Source: Methyloradius sp035460505
Lineage (GTDB): Bacteria > Pseudomonadota > Gammaproteobacteria > Burkholderiales > Methylophilaceae
Length of the DNA: 64,000 nt
NCBI GenBank assembly: GCA_035460505.1
Contig: DATHWP010000007.1
Coordinates: forward strand, 41,250 to 105,249
Reading direction: 5' to 3'
Part shown: one piece after another, positions 45,140 to 51,905 of the stretch
Position numbering within the stretch: the stretch's first letter is position 1
How the letters are laid out: every line of letters starts with the position of its first letter
The notes under the pieces: model-generated
What the model was told of the DNA's origin: nothing
Seen by the model: only the letters and a program-made list of their open reading frames with translations
The model's database searches: none
Position numbers and translations under genes: made by a program

Positions 45140-45339
45140 AGAACTTGGTGCCATCAGTTTATGATGAAATTGAAGTCCTAACGTTTAGTGTATTTGGCGA
45201 TTCTAAGAAAGCAAAGGCTTGGATGGCGACATATAACTTCGCTCTCCAAGCAACACCGTTAGAGATGTTTGATAGAAAAGGAGGTAAGGATGAAATCCTA
45301 AAAGTCCTCAATTCAATACGATATGGTGACGTAATTTAA
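45136..45339 (+). CDS. Small DUF2384 (MbcA/ParS/Xre toxin-binding-like) protein coupled to TniQ 2
   Basis: A 67-aa protein: VFGDSKKAKAWMATYNFALQATPLEMFDRKGGKDEILKVLNSIRYGDVI has the W..N.AL...P...........G...V...L..I.YG pattern of the DUF2384 domain found at the C-terminus of Xre/MbcA-type antitoxins. The DNA-binding half is missing and there is no RES-type toxin next to it. The 4-bp overlap with tniQ suggests a partner of the transposition machinery rather than an antitoxin. Confidence 0.65.
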   Translation: MKNLVPSVYDEIEVLTFSVFGDSKKAKAWMATYNFALQATPLEMFDRKGGKDEILKVLNSIRYGDVI

Positions 45340-45590
45340 GCGGTGTCTCCCTATTAAGAAAGTATGTGTCTACAGAGAATGCTAAATCTGAGTTGCCAAC
45401 TTTTCTTGGTCGATACAAAATACCATTTAAGGTTATATAAAAATGAATTTTCATTTGGATTTATATGGCAATTCTATATTTTATTTAACCAATTATATTC
45501 AGTAGATTATCAATCCCACCTTAAAATGTAAAAGACGACTGTTATACTAGAATTAATCAACTTCATGCAAGAAGACTAGGATAAATACCA

Positions 45591-48137
45591 ATGGCTAGGC
45601 TTCCTTTCAAAGTCTCTGCACGCGCGGCGCGATTAATTGGCAGAGAGAATGTTGCAACTTCTCAAGGTGCTATTACTGAACTAGTTAAAAATGCATATGA
45701 TGCTGATGCTAGTGCTTGCGCCATTCTGTTTGTGCCCAGCAAGAAAAATGCTCCTGAATTCCTCTCGGAGAATCAATTTGTAGCATTGAAACGATCAATA
45801 GTTGATATCGAACAATACTATCCATTAATCGATGGTAAACGTAACCAGAAGCCAAATTTATCTCCAAAAGAGCAATCTTATATAAATACTTCGTTTCAGA
45901 ATATTTTGAATTTATGGATTGTTGATAATGGACATGGTATGTCTAGTGAGGTTATTAAAAACCATTGGATGGTTATTGGCACAGACTCTAAAGAATTCGA
46001 AGATACTTCTGTGGGGGGGAGGACCTTTACTGGCGCTAAGGGAATTGGTCGTTTTGCGCTTGATCGCTTAGGTATGGAGTGCGAGCTATTTTCGGCCACA
46101 GAAGTTGATAATATTATTGTGCAGTGGCTAGTTGATTGGGGGGATTTCGAAGGAGAAGGGAAAATTATTGATGAAGTCCAGGCTGTTCTCGATACCGTAT
46201 CTCAGCCTATAACCAAAGCATACTCTGATAATGATATTAGTGACTTATTACCAAAGACTGGTCCAGTCCGTGATGAAAAACCTAATGAGCCAGGTTTGCC
46301 CTTGTCTTTTGGCAAAGGTACTGCTATCAAAATCTCATATTTACATGATCACTGGGATGAACGAGACAGCCTAAAGTTAAAACAGACATTAGAAGCACTT
46401 CTCCCACCTAAAGAGCGTGGAGACTTCAATATATATATTCACGATTATAGATCAATAGAAAACAGTGGCTGGATTGATAATTTCCCACCCGACCAATTTG
46501 ATTACCGACTTATTGCAAATGTTAAAACGAGTGGCGAAGTATTGATTACTCTTGATAGACAAGAAATTGATCCTTCAAAAATTAGAAACTCAGTTTTTGA
46601 TATGAAAGAAATGCAGAATAGTGGATATAAACGCGAAGATTTTAACCAAGGATCTTTCACTTACACTAGTAGCCTTCAATCTTTGCTTAAATTAAAAGAT
46701 GTAAAGGATTTGCAACAGTATTTAGAGATTGGTGCATTTGATTTCACAATGTATTTCTTTAAATTGGCAAATCCAACTTCTGATAATTTACTCAGGTATC
46801 CCCAAAAAAGTTTTGATGTTCAGAAAAGGAAGCGCTGGTTAAGCAGTTCTGGAGGGATTAGATTATATAGAGATGGTTTTAGAGTCCGACCATATGGTGA
46901 ACCCAATACTCAAGGGTCAGACTGGCTATTGCTAGGGCAACGAGTCGCACAAAATCCAGCTCCTGCAAGTCGTATTGGTTGGCGCGTTCCTCCTCAGCAA
47001 TTGGCGGGGACAATAAGCATAACCAAAGCAGGCAATCCTCTACTCGCGGATCAGTCAAACCGCGAAGGCATAATGAATGAGAGGGCCTTTGCCGCATTTC
47101 GTACAATAATAATGTCTCTCATCACTGAATTTGAATATGACAGAAGTTACATTTTCCATCATTTTGATAAAGCCTATGACAATGACCATAAGGACGAATC
47201 AGAGGTCGAAGAAGGAAAGCAACTTGCGAAAGAGCTTTTAGGCAAAAAAGAAGAAAATCCTAGCCCCCAGACTAATTTGCCATTAGCAGATGCGGGTGAA
47301 CTAGAAGAGCAGAATCGTAAAATTGCTAAGGCATATCAATCAGAAGAACAAAAAAACGAAGCCCTGAAGGACGATATTCAAGTTATGCGAGGAATGGCTA
47401 CACTTGGAACTGTTCTTGTATCTTTCACACATGAACTCAAGCAGATTAAGGCCAATATGGTATCTCGAGGTCAGCGGATGGAGAATGCATTAGAAAGAGT
47501 AGTTGATAAAACTAAACTAGCGACTCTCCCAGAGCAACTTGACCCTTTCCAAATAATGGCCCGATGGAATAGAGAAGATGAAAAAGTTGGTCGTTGGGTT
47601 GATTTTGCTTTGTCCGCAGTTTCGCCGGCAAAACGTAGGCGTCGCGTAATATATTTAAATGAGTATTTAGATGGTCTGAGTTTACATTGGACTGAATTTC
47701 TTACAGCTAAACAGATAAAACTTCACATTGAAGTTAATAGTAGTTCGGTATTGGGTATCCTCGCCCATGAAATAGACTTAGATAGCATCTTTTATAACTT
47801 GATCGTCAATTCTGTAGAAGCATTTTTCCATCCTTCATCTGCAATATCTCGTGATATTTGGATAATAGTTTCAGATGCTGAGAAGGACCAACTAGAAATA
47901 ATTTATAAAGACAATGGGCCAGGATTATCAACTTCTTTAAATGTTGCTGAGGATATATTTATCTTCGGCATATCGTCAAAACCAAATGACGGATCGACAG
48001 ACCTAAGTGGAACAGGCATAGGGATGTGGCTTGTCAAAAATATTGTTGACGACTATAACGGTAGTGTAAATCTTCTTACTCAAATTGGTGAGCCAAAATT
48101 CTCATTAACCCTTAAGTTACCAAAATACGTCCAATGA
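45591..48137 (+). CDS. Dual GHKL ATPase: MutL/Hsp90-like N-terminus fused to histidine-kinase-like C-terminus
   Basis: The 848-aa protein holds two complete GHKL ATP sites. The N-terminal set is ITELVKNAYDADA (E30, N34), WIVDNGHGMS (D112) and GAKGIGRFALDRLG (151-153). The C-terminal half has an H-box-like SFTHELKQI (~His613), NLIVNSVEAF (~740), DNGPGLS (~775) and GTGIGMWLVKNIV (~806), the N, G1 and G2 boxes of sensor kinases. A charged coiled stretch (~540-600) separates them. It overlaps a receiver-like gene by 4 bp, followed by HNH nuclease and methyltransferase genes. Probably the sensor/ATPase of a defence or restriction system. A TATACT at 45543 could be its -10. Confidence 0.85.
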   Translation: MARLPFKVSARAARLIGRENVATSQGAITELVKNAYDADASACAILFVPSKKNAPEFLSENQFVALKRSIVDIEQYYPLIDGKRNQKPNLSPKEQSYINTSFQNILNLWIVDNGHGMSSEVIKNHWMVIGTDSKEFEDTSVGGRTFTGAKGIGRFALDRLGMECELFSATEVDNIIVQWLVDWGDFEGEGKIIDEVQAVLDTVSQPITKAYSDNDISDLLPKTGPVRDEKPNEPGLPLSFGKGTAIKISYLHDHWDERDSLKLKQTLEALLPPKERGDFNIYIHDYRSIENSGWIDNFPPDQFDYRLIANVKTSGEVLITLDRQEIDPSKIRNSVFDMKEMQNSGYKREDFNQGSFTYTSSLQSLLKLKDVKDLQQYLEIGAFDFTMYFFKLANPTSDNLLRYPQKSFDVQKRKRWLSSSGGIRLYRDGFRVRPYGEPNTQGSDWLLLGQRVAQNPAPASRIGWRVPPQQLAGTISITKAGNPLLADQSNREGIMNERAFAAFRTIIMSLITEFEYDRSYIFHHFDKAYDNDHKDESEVEEGKQLAKELLGKKEENPSPQTNLPLADAGELEEQNRKIAKAYQSEEQKNEALKDDIQVMRGMATLGTVLVSFTHELKQIKANMVSRGQRMENALERVVDKTKLATLPEQLDPFQIMARWNREDEKVGRWVDFALSAVSPAKRRRRVIYLNEYLDGLSLHWTEFLTAKQIKLHIEVNSSSVLGILAHEIDLDSIFYNLIVNSVEAFFHPSSAISRDIWIIVSDAEKDQLEIIYKDNGPGLSTSLNVAEDIFIFGISSKPNDGSTDLSGTGIGMWLVKNIVDDYNGSVNLLTQIGEPKFSLTLKLPKYVQ

Positions 48138-48811
48138 CAAATACAAATATAGAGGCACAAGTAGAAGAAAACAGACGCCCGAATATCGCTTATGTCGATG
48201 AAGTTCAGGACGAGAGAGATAACTTCTTCAATGATGCATATGATAGTGGCTTATTTGGAGAAATTTATCCTTTATCACCTAAAGCCGACTTAGCAGAGTT
48301 TATTGTTGATCTTCTTGAGCTAGATATCGATGCATTGGTAAGTGATTTCAATCTTTCCGAGGCAGGCCCATTAAATTATAACGGTGAACAACTGGTTGCA
48401 ACTTTTTTGTCTGTTCGCAGTGAGTTTCCATGTTTCATTCGCACCTCATACGATGAGGCTGCTTTTGCATCTTCAGAAGATGTAAACCGAGTCTATTCCA
48501 AAAATACAAAAGATGATGAAAATGCGGGTAGATATCTTTTCAGGAGAATTGTTTTACAAATAAACCATCATCGTCGGCGTGTCTCTCAATGGCAGGATGA
48601 ATTGGCCAGTTTGCTCGATATAGATGTGGTGGCCAGAAATGGTGCAATTGTGGAAAGAATCTTGGAGTTGGACTCAAAAATTGAATCCAGTTTTGCTAAA
48701 GATCAGGCCTTACCTAGCCATGTAAAACAAAGCTTGCTGCAAACTGAGAATCATCTTATCGCAGAAACAGAGCGTTTGATATTAGACATGAAACAGCTTC
48801 TTGGCGAATAA
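48134..48811 (+). CDS. Receiver (REC)-like protein in the GHKL/HNH/methyltransferase operon
   Basis: A 225-aa protein whose first ~125 residues follow a response-regulator plan: NIAYVDEVQDERDNF (acidic pocket, D22), IDALVSDFNLSEAG (candidate phospho-acceptor D71), PCFIRTSYDEAAF (T104) and VYSKN (K123). The C-terminal ~100 residues are helical with no DNA-binding motif I recognise. The 4-bp overlap with the kinase-like gene suggests a cognate pair. Receiver identity is my reading of motifs; divergence is high. Confidence 0.65.
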   Translation: MTNTNIEAQVEENRRPNIAYVDEVQDERDNFFNDAYDSGLFGEIYPLSPKADLAEFIVDLLELDIDALVSDFNLSEAGPLNYNGEQLVATFLSVRSEFPCFIRTSYDEAAFASSEDVNRVYSKNTKDDENAGRYLFRRIVLQINHHRRRVSQWQDELASLLDIDVVARNGAIVERILELDSKIESSFAKDQALPSHVKQSLLQTENHLIAETERLILDMKQLLGE

Positions 48812-48814
48812 AAC

Positions 48815-49414
48815 ATGAATGTACATGCAATACGTCCAGCCCGTCGCAATCTCCAAGTTCAAGTCCACTATAGGGAATATCGTGAAGATTTGAAGTTAGA
48901 CTTTAATGGCGCATGTGGATATTGTGATGACCAAGATTTACGAGTGGATAGCGTATGTTTTCACATAGACCATTTTGCCCCCAAAAGTCGTTTTCCTCAC
49001 CTAGAACATACCTATACTAATCTTGTTTATGCATGTCGATTTTGCAATTTACGTAAATCAGATCACTGGATAGGAAATGATCCTCATATTCATAATGATG
49101 GACAGAAAGGTTTTGTTGATCCTTGTGGAGATGAATTTAATCAACATTTGGAGAGAGATAATCATGGTCGAATAAAGGGCATCAGTAATTTAGGTAAATA
49201 TGTGATAAAGCGCCTTAACTTAAATTTGATTCGTCACGAATTACTTTGGAAAGCTCGTCGCGCACGGGCTTTACGTGATGTTATACCTGGATTACTTCAG
49301 AGATATACTGTTGCCGGTTTTCAGAACGATGCAAGATATACAGAACTTTTAGAAAGATTTATGGAGTTAACATTGAAAATAGAATCGTATGAACTTTGTG
49401 CGATCCATGGATAG
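48815..49414 (+). CDS. HNH endonuclease
   Basis: A 199-aa protein with C34-GYC37, then FHIDHFAPKSRFPHL (H50-x2-H53), TNLVYAC (N69) and CRFCN (C74, C77): a zinc-stabilised HNH/beta-beta-alpha-metal nuclease of the type found in restriction, Septu and retron-associated nucleases. It begins 3 nt after the receiver-like gene and overlaps the methyltransferase frame. Likely the effector nuclease of the operon. Confidence 0.85.
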   Translation: MNVHAIRPARRNLQVQVHYREYREDLKLDFNGACGYCDDQDLRVDSVCFHIDHFAPKSRFPHLEHTYTNLVYACRFCNLRKSDHWIGNDPHIHNDGQKGFVDPCGDEFNQHLERDNHGRIKGISNLGKYVIKRLNLNLIRHELLWKARRARALRDVIPGLLQRYTVAGFQNDARYTELLERFMELTLKIESYELCAIHG

Positions 49415-51029
49415 TCCATCAGAAATTAGGTTTACGGGTGCCGTTTACACTCCAGTTGAAATTGCTAAAGCCATTGTTAGCTATGTTAAAAGCATCATAG
49501 ATCCAGACAAGGCATTAAATATTCTTGAGCCTAGTGTGGGTGACGGTTCCTTTCTTAAAGAGATATTTCCAGTTTTTAAAGCAGTTACTTTGACTGCAGT
49601 GGATATTGATAAATCTGTCATCGATCAACTGACAGAAAACATTAATTACTTTGCAAATCCAATTTCATTTATAACAAAAGACTTCTTGCAATACTCTACA
49701 TCTGCTCTTCGAGAGAGTGCTCAACCTTTTGACCTAATCATCGGAAATCCCCCCTTCATCAGAAAACATAATTTTTCTGATGAGTTTAAAAACTCTATTA
49801 AAGAGCTATCAGAAATATGTGAGTACCCATTAAAGGATTTAAAAAACAGTTGGGTTGCTTTCCTTATCGCATGTTCAAGAATGGTTTCAGATAATGGCAT
49901 CGTTGCATTGATCCTTCCATATGAGCTCATGACGGTTGATTATGGGCAGAAGGCACTTCATATACTCCTAATGCAATTTGATCGTATTGACATTGTAATT
50001 TCTAAAAATAAAGCTTTCCCTGACATTGAACAAGATGCAGTAATATTTGTCGGTCAAAAAAGCTGCAAAACTAATGGGCTTTACGTAAACCGCGTAAACC
50101 ATATGGCCAATTTAAGTTCACCTGAAATTCATAAGCTTAATTTTATGACCCAATTAGGTCGCGGTTTAGAGTTGAGTGCTTTTTTGCTACCAAATAACAC
50201 ATTAGATTTGTTAAGGAATTTACAGGCTAGATGTGCTTCTATAGATCATTATGCAGGTAGCGCTCCAGGCATAGTATCTGCCGCAAATGATTTTTTTATT
50301 CTTACTAAATCAAAAGTTACAAAACTGGGACTGCAAGATTATGTGATTCCAATATTAAAAAAGGGGAGCTATGCTAGTCCCAGTCCTATGTTTACAGCCC
50401 ACGATTTTTCTGAAATTGAGATTAGCTCCCCTTGTTATTTGCTCAATATTAAAGAGGATTTTGAAAAAATTGACGAGAAGTTAAAAGCCTACATCAAGGA
50501 GGGCGAAGCGCTTGGACTACATTTACGCTATAAATGCAGAAATCGGAAAAATTGGTATAACGTACCAATAGTGCCTAAAGAGTTAGGCTTTGTATTTAAA
50601 AGATCTCATGTCTTTCCAAGGGTTTGCTTAAATGATGCAGATGTATATTTAACAGACACAGCTTACGGCATTCGGGTTAAGGATGGATTTACAATAAGAG
50701 GTCTTTGTTTTTCTTTTTATAACTCTTTGACACTTTTATTTACTGAAACAAACGGTCGATTTTATGGCGGCGGTGTACTTGAACTATCTCCTACCGAATT
50801 TCGTGGACTGCCTTTGGTTTACCATGAGCCAACTGATGAGGAATTTTCAAATTTCTTGAAGATTCATGATGGGTCTGAAGAAAATGTTTTGTCGATTCTG
50901 GATTTTGGTGATCAATGGCTGAAACGAAAACTTGATTTAACTGATGAACAATTAATAATGATTCGGCAAGGCTGGTTTACAGTCAGAGCTCATAGAATGA
51001 GGCACGGTAGTCGATCCAACCAATTTTAG
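49389..51029 (+). CDS. Eco57I-class N6-adenine DNA methyltransferase
   Basis: The 546-aa protein has YTPVEIAKAIV, AdoMet motif I ILEPSVGDGSFLKE (46-59) and catalytic DLIIGNPPFIRKH (NPPF ~120). The C-terminal half resembles a target-recognition domain (GIRVKDGFTIRGLCFSFYNS...FYGGGVLELSPTEFRGLPLVY). No fused nuclease motif is seen. It would modify host DNA at a specific sequence while the HNH protein acts on unmodified DNA. ATG 49389 or 49407 are possible starts; both overlap the HNH gene. The stop is ~110 bp from the transposon right-end sites. Confidence 0.88.
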   Translation: MNFVRSMDSPSEIRFTGAVYTPVEIAKAIVSYVKSIIDPDKALNILEPSVGDGSFLKEIFPVFKAVTLTAVDIDKSVIDQLTENINYFANPISFITKDFLQYSTSALRESAQPFDLIIGNPPFIRKHNFSDEFKNSIKELSEICEYPLKDLKNSWVAFLIACSRMVSDNGIVALILPYELMTVDYGQKALHILLMQFDRIDIVISKNKAFPDIEQDAVIFVGQKSCKTNGLYVNRVNHMANLSSPEIHKLNFMTQLGRGLELSAFLLPNNTLDLLRNLQARCASIDHYAGSAPGIVSAANDFFILTKSKVTKLGLQDYVIPILKKGSYASPSPMFTAHDFSEIEISSPCYLLNIKEDFEKIDEKLKAYIKEGEALGLHLRYKCRNRKNWYNVPIVPKELGFVFKRSHVFPRVCLNDADVYLTDTAYGIRVKDGFTIRGLCFSFYNSLTLLFTETNGRFYGGGVLELSPTEFRGLPLVYHEPTDEEFSNFLKIHDGSEENVLSILDFGDQWLKRKLDLTDEQLIMIRQGWFTVRAHRMRHGSRSNQF

Positions 51030-51136
51030 CTCATTCAAATTTCAGCATCATTCGATACTGAAATTTCTTTTTTTCGCTATTGTAATTCTGCATTGCTACT
51101 CCGATTAATTTATTAACCTCACTTCGCTGTCTTTCC

Positions 51137-51182
51137 TCGACAGACTTTATTACCTTCCGACAGACTTAATTCTTTCAGTTCA
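51137..51182 (-). repeat. Tn7-like right end with two TnsB-type sites
   Basis: On the minus strand, two copies of the AAGTCTGTCG core lie 20 bp apart: an outer copy within 51154-51178 (identical to the left terminus over 25 bp) and an inner copy at 51137-51152. Tight spacing is typical of Tn7 right ends, in contrast to the wide spacing at the left end. Confidence 0.68.
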
Positions 51183-51208
51183 GTTTTTAAGAAAGCTAGG
51201 TAATAATG

Positions 51209-51240
51209 TTGACTTCTTAAATGAGAATGATTATCATTTA
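51209..51240 (+). promoter_or_regulatory. Sigma70 promoter with overlapping Fur box for the heme-uptake operon
   Basis: TTGACT (51209-51214), a 17-nt spacer and TATCAT (51232-51237). The -10 region lies inside AAATGAGAATGATTATCATT, a good match to the Fur box GATAATGATAATCATTATC. This predicts repression by iron-loaded Fur. It lies ~30 bp outside the transposon end. Confidence 0.75.
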
Positions 51241-51272
51241 TATACGTTACTTATTCTTGTAAAGGAATCTCA

Positions 51273-51515
51273 ATGAAATCAGAAAAAGCATGTGACCGCA
51301 TATTACTTGCGGGGAACGAAGGTTGCCGGGTTCTCTATTGCGAATCATGCAATGTTGCTGAGCTTGAAATTGGGGCGCTAAGTTTAAGGCTTGAAGTAAA
51401 TGCATTCCAATCCTTACATGAGCTTATTTGCGAGTCATTGCAGAAAATATCAATGGTCCAACAGGCAAAGATTACGCAAGAGCAGTTGATCAGCCAGCTT
51501 AGAAAAATCTCATGA
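51273..51515 (+). CDS. Small conserved-type protein at head of heme-uptake operon
   Basis: An 80-aa protein with ILLAGNEGCRVLYCESCNVAELEIGALSLRLEVNAFQSLHEL and a CESC pair. It has a good AAAGGA site and sits directly behind the Fur-controlled promoter, ahead of hemP. I recognise no family with certainty; its position suggests a role in iron or heme homeostasis. Confidence 0.65.
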   Translation: MKSEKACDRILLAGNEGCRVLYCESCNVAELEIGALSLRLEVNAFQSLHELICESLQKISMVQQAKITQEQLISQLRKIS

Positions 51516-51561
51516 TGGTCCTGACTTTTATACTAATTGGCAGTGAACGATTATTTATAAA

Positions 51562-51759
51562 ATGAAGAAATCATCATCGATCATCAATCTTGAACAAATT
51601 AATCAATATCTGGCGAAACCAGTTCCAGTGCCAGTCAGTATCAGGCAGTTCAATAGTCGAGAGTTGTTTTCTGGCTTGAGAGAGCTAGTGATTCATCATG
51701 CAGGGGAGCAATATTATTTACGTTTAACCAGTAAGGGAAAGTTGATACTTACGAAATAG
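51562..51759 (+). CDS. hemP: Hemin uptake protein HemP (copy 1)
   Basis: A 65-aa protein with the HemP signature at its C-terminus: RQFNSRELFSGLRELVIHHAGEQYYLRLTSKGKLILTK. HemP is a small protein of heme-uptake operons that in Burkholderia-type bacteria helps express the heme receptor. It precedes a TonB-dependent receptor gene here. Its start lacks a strong ribosome site. Confidence 0.85.
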   Translation: MKKSSSIINLEQINQYLAKPVPVPVSIRQFNSRELFSGLRELVIHHAGEQYYLRLTSKGKLILTK

Positions 51760-51905
51760 TCTGCAAGCTGAAATTTCTTCAGCACTTAATTTTCAGTATT
51801 TAATTTTTATCTTTTTTTTATATCTAGGCAGTTTATCCAGCCAGCCAACGCAACTTGATTGCTATTAGCCCGCCAGTGATTTTTATCATTCAGGGGAGTA
51901 ATACA

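Larger units (their letters stand above)
14561..51182. mobile_element. Tn7-like transposon (~36.6 kb) carrying RTX secretion and defence cargo
   Basis: A 25-bp sequence with core GAATTAAGTCTGTCGG at 14565-14589 recurs exactly, inverted, at 51154-51178. Adding three more matching bases gives termini TGA...TCA at 14561 and 51182. Extra core copies lie inside the left end (~14637-14656 and 14691-14707) and the right end (51137-51152, 20 bp from the first). This is the arrangement of TnsB-binding sites in Tn7 relatives. Inside are TnsA, TnsB, TnsC and two TniQ proteins. GTTT borders both termini, but a clean 5-bp target duplication is not visible, so the exact ends are provisional. It lies between the rpsD terminator and an iron-uptake cluster. 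Confidence 0.72.

Noticed and set aside
45136..45339. Toxin-antitoxin module
   Set aside because: Only a DUF2384-like half is present and no RES-type toxin gene lies next to it.
45591..49414. Septu-type (PtuAB) defence pair
   Set aside because: The ATPase is GHKL type, not the ABC/SMC-like ATPase of PtuA, although an HNH nuclease is present.
49389..51029. Type IIG fused restriction-methyltransferase
   Set aside because: No PD-(D/E)XK or other nuclease motif is visible at either end of the 546-aa protein; the nuclease is the separate HNH gene.
14561..51182. CRISPR-associated transposon (CAST)
   Set aside because: TniQ and TnsABC are present, but I see no cas genes and no regularly spaced direct-repeat array in the element.
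14557..51187. Clear 5-bp target-site duplication at the transposon ends
   Set aside because: Only GTTT borders both provisional ends; the fifth base does not match (CGTTT against GTTTT), so no duplication is claimed.
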